A DNA stretch of 64,000 nucleotides from Dugong dugon. Lineage: Eukaryota > Chordata > Mammalia > Sirenia > Dugongidae. Within the stretch, counting starts at the first letter, position 1; each line of letters opens with the position of its first letter. Both the position numbers and the translations under genes were made by a program. Positions 61,628 through 64,000 of the stretch are shown here, in pieces. The DNA is taken from positions 26,520,501 through 26,584,500 of the forward strand of contig CM057476.1 of the NCBI GenBank assembly GCA_030035585.1. Reading direction: 5' to 3'. A model generated the notes under the pieces. The model was given only the letters and a program-made list of their open reading frames with translations, was not told the DNA's origin and did no database searches.

Positions 61628-62070
61628 AAAAAATTTTTTTTAATTATTTTTTGTTGCTGAGAATATGCGCAGCAGGACATATACCAATTCAACAATGTCT
61701 ACATGTGTAATTCAGTGACATTGATTATATTCTTCAAGTTGTACAACTGTTCTCACCCTCCTTGTCCAAGTTGTTCCTCCCCCATTGACATAAACCCTCT
61801 GCCCCCTAAGCATCCTATCTAACCCTTCGAGTTGCTGTTGTCAGTCTGATCCCATACAGACAGTTCTTTAAACGAGTACAATACTCAAGGCAGACATTCT
61901 ATACTAATTAATCTAAAGTGTTGTAAAGTGTTGTTTGGTTTGAAGAAGACTTCAAGGGATATATTTGATTTAAGGTTTAAAGATTATCTCAGGGCGATAG
62001 TTTCGGTGGTTCATCCAGCCGCCGTGGTTCCAGGAAGTCTGGGTTCCACCGCAAAGTTTTTAACACACCT
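61628..62070 (-). mobile_element. L1 3' UTR, antisense
   Basis: T-rich edge (reversed poly(A)) then ttcaacaatgtctacatgtg, gttgctgttgtcagtctgat and ctcagggcgatagtttcggt, as in the copies at 33385 and 37386. Confidence 0.72.
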
Positions 62071-62567
62071 GGAGCTTATCCTCATTCCACATTCCCCAGG
62101 TAAGGAACACCCATCTCTGTGCCCCAGTGTCCCACCTCCCCTGGCTCAGGTCCCCACCCAACCCACATGGGCTATTTGGGGCCAGCCGAGGCCCTCTGTT
62201 GTGAGTACTGGTGGGTGTGTATCTGTGATCCCAACACGCCTCATGGCTGCTGGGACGCCATCGTATACCACATCTCTGCCCATCTCTGTCCTCACAAGGA
62301 TGCATTCGTACTCCCCCACTGCGTGCCCCCCCCCCCCCCATTTTCTAGGAACTGAGGCTTGGAGACGGTAAATCACTTTCCTTAGGTCATGCAGGCTAGA
62401 CGTGGCAGCACTGGGATTCGAACCTGGGTCTGCTCAACTCCCAGTGCTGCCTGCCATCATGCATTGATCCCATCACTGCACGCATATCCACCAAGTGGCA
62501 GCGCCACTAGCATGTATGTTCACTGCTGTGTCCAGGCACCTGGCACTGGGCCAGGCAGATAATACAA

Positions 62568-62766
62568 AACCAAACCCATTGCAATCGAGTTGATTGCGAT
62601 TCATGACAACCCCACGTGTTACAGAGTAAAACTGCTCCACGGAGTTTTCTTGGATGTAATCTTTACAGAAGCAGATCACCAGGCCTTTCTTCTGCAACAC
62701 CACTGGGTGGGTTCCTACTGCCAACCTATAGGTTAGTAGTCAAGGGTAAACCGTTTGTGCCACCTA
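62568..62766 (-). mobile_element. AfroSINE
   Basis: Reverse copy of the acgtgttacagagtaaaact class, with a short A-rich edge. Confidence 0.85.
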
Positions 62767-62951
62767 CAAACCAGTAAGCACATAATAGGTGCTCAGTGTT
62801 GAATGAGGGCATGTAGCAGGTTCTTGGCTAGATGCTAGGGTACAGGATTTCACAAGAGACAAGCTCCCTGTTTTCCTTGTGGCGGAGGCATCAGATAAGA
62901 AAGAGTAAGCCATATCTCTGACCTTGAGATATGGACCAAGGAAGCTGGGCA

Positions 62952-63105
62952 CCAGTGCCTCTCAAACCTTAATGCACACACGAATCTCCTGGGGATCTTG
63001 TTAAAGTGCAGATTCTGATTCAGCAGGACCCAAGACTACATTTCCAACCAGCTCTCAGGAGACCCGGATGCTGTTCATCTAAAGACCACGCTTGGAGTAG
63101 TAGCC
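62952..63105 (+). mobile_element. MER5A-like hAT element
   Basis: Contains ccagtgcctctcaaacctta, ttctgattcagcaggacc and a terminal cacgcttggagtag, in MER5A order. Confidence 0.6.
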
Positions 63106-63109
63106 TAGA

Positions 63110-63342
63110 TCAGAGGTCAGCAAACTATGGCCTGTGGGCCAAATCTGGCCCACTGCCTTTTCTTTTTTATAAATAAAGTTTTATTGGAACACAGCCATGC
63201 TCCATTTCTTTATATTTTGTCTATGGATGCTTTCATGCTGCAACGGCTGGGTTGAATAGTTATGACAGAGACTGCCTGGCCCACAGAGCTGAAAATATTT
63301 ATTACCTAGCCCTTTCCAGAAAAAGTCTGCCCACCCCTCCTT
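63110..63342. mobile_element. hAT-type MITE
   Basis: Ends gaggtcagcaaactatggcc and ccagaaaaagtctgcccacccctcc, with the ggcccactgccttttc and ataaagttttattggaacac interior familiar from mammalian non-autonomous hAT elements. Confidence 0.6.
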
Positions 63343-63426
63343 GGCCTAGATCATGTCTTGGGTCCCTTCAAGTTCTAATATTGGTGGTTTGGTGAATGTA
63401 GGTTGGTAACAGCAATAATAATACCA

Positions 63427-63637
63427 TAGCAGATGCTGTTGTGTCAGTTCCAACTCAGGGCAACTCCACGTGTGTTAGAGTAGAACTGTGCTCCAAAGGG
63501 TTTTCAATTACTGATTTTTCAGAAGTAGATTGCCAGGCCTTTCCTTCTGATGCGCCTCTGGGTGGACTTGAACCTTGAACCTCCAGCCTTCCGATTAGCT
63601 GCCGAGTGCATTAACCATTTGCATTACCCAGGAATTC
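63427..63637 (-). mobile_element. AfroSINE
   Basis: Reverse copy with a degraded head (gcattacccaggaattcc). Confidence 0.82.
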
Positions 63638-63654
63638 CAGCAATAGCAATAACA

Positions 63655-63800
63655 GTTAATATTTCAGTGCTTAATGGATACCTAACTCTTTACATGTGTT
63701 TTTCTCAGCTCAGCCCTATCATAGGTAACACTCTGGTCTCCCAGTTTATAGGTGAGAAAAATGAGGCTCACAGAGGCTGGGTCACTCAGTCTGCCAGCCC
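63655..63800 (-). repeat. MIR, antisense
   Basis: Contains ggtgagaaaaatgaggctca and an upstream gtgcttaatggatacc block. Confidence 0.5.
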
Positions 63801-64000
63801 AATTTGAGCCAGGTTGTTCATTCTTGTTGAACAGCAGCTTCTGCCTGGGACCTTTTCACAGATCACAGAGAGGGTTTTGTTTTGATTCCAGCCTGTTTGG
63901 AGGCGTTCAGGTGCCCTCATTTCTTTATTCATTTGCTCTCCCATTTAGTCAACAAGTATCTTTGCAGTCCGCCGTGGGAGCTGGGTGCTGTGCTGGGTCC

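Larger units (their letters stand above)
51921..64000 (+). other. Presumed TPST2 intron 1
   Basis: No splice-consistent coding exon or recognisable TPST2 protein segment was found here. The content is SINEs, L1 pieces and DNA transposon fossils, listed separately. About 52500-53100, 58050-58540 and 58760-59750 look like non-repetitive intron. Confidence 0.5.

Overview
This is mammalian nuclear DNA, almost certainly from an elephant or a close relative (Paenungulata, Afrotheria). It carries more than fifty copies of an Afrotheria-type tRNA-derived SINE (called AfroSINE here), together with RTE/BovB-like LINE tails, L1 fragments and MaLR-type solo LTRs. Coding sequence is a very small share of the window. 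It is split into short exons with GT-AG introns, and only one CpG island is present.

Genes. Two complete beta-crystallin genes lie head to head. CRYBA4 is on the minus strand: coding exons between 21771 and 12780, promoter near 22600, 196 residues. CRYBB1 is on the plus strand: TATA near 27245, coding exons 29253-42022, 250 residues. Both have intact reading frames, canonical splice sites and the one-exon-per-Greek-key layout of the family. Downstream of CRYBB1, a CpG island at about 51650-52500 holds a plausible first non-coding exon of TPST2, the gene that follows CRYBB1 in the human 22q12.1 order. The rest of the window to 64000 would then be TPST2 intron 1; no TPST2 coding exon is present.

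Layout. 1-12600: gene-free flank 3' of CRYBA4, filled with LTRs, SINEs, L1 pieces, a tetranucleotide repeat and a 420-bp pentanucleotide array. 12600-22572: CRYBA4. 22573-27274: about 4.7 kb between the two crystallin start sites. 27275-42115: CRYBB1, with long purine-rich and pyrimidine-rich tracts on either side of its first coding exon. 42116-51600: intergenic, repeat-rich. 51600-52500: CpG island. 52500-64000: presumed TPST2 intron with a nested L1/L1M/LTR complex.

How the parts work together. CRYBA4 (acidic) and CRYBB1 (basic) encode lens beta-crystallin subunits that form hetero-oligomers. Each core promoter has a TATA box with a TGCTGAG (Maf half-site-like) motif about 40-50 bp upstream, which suggests parallel lens control. 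I found no new gene system. The most unusual observations are structural: an apparent L1 3' transduction with a 14-bp target duplication, a roughly 100-bp unnamed repeat present in two opposite copies (one split by a solo LTR), an exact 70-bp duplication inside the pentanucleotide array, a retrocopy-like poly(T) insertion in CRYBB1 intron 3, and apparent extra cysteines in both crystallins.
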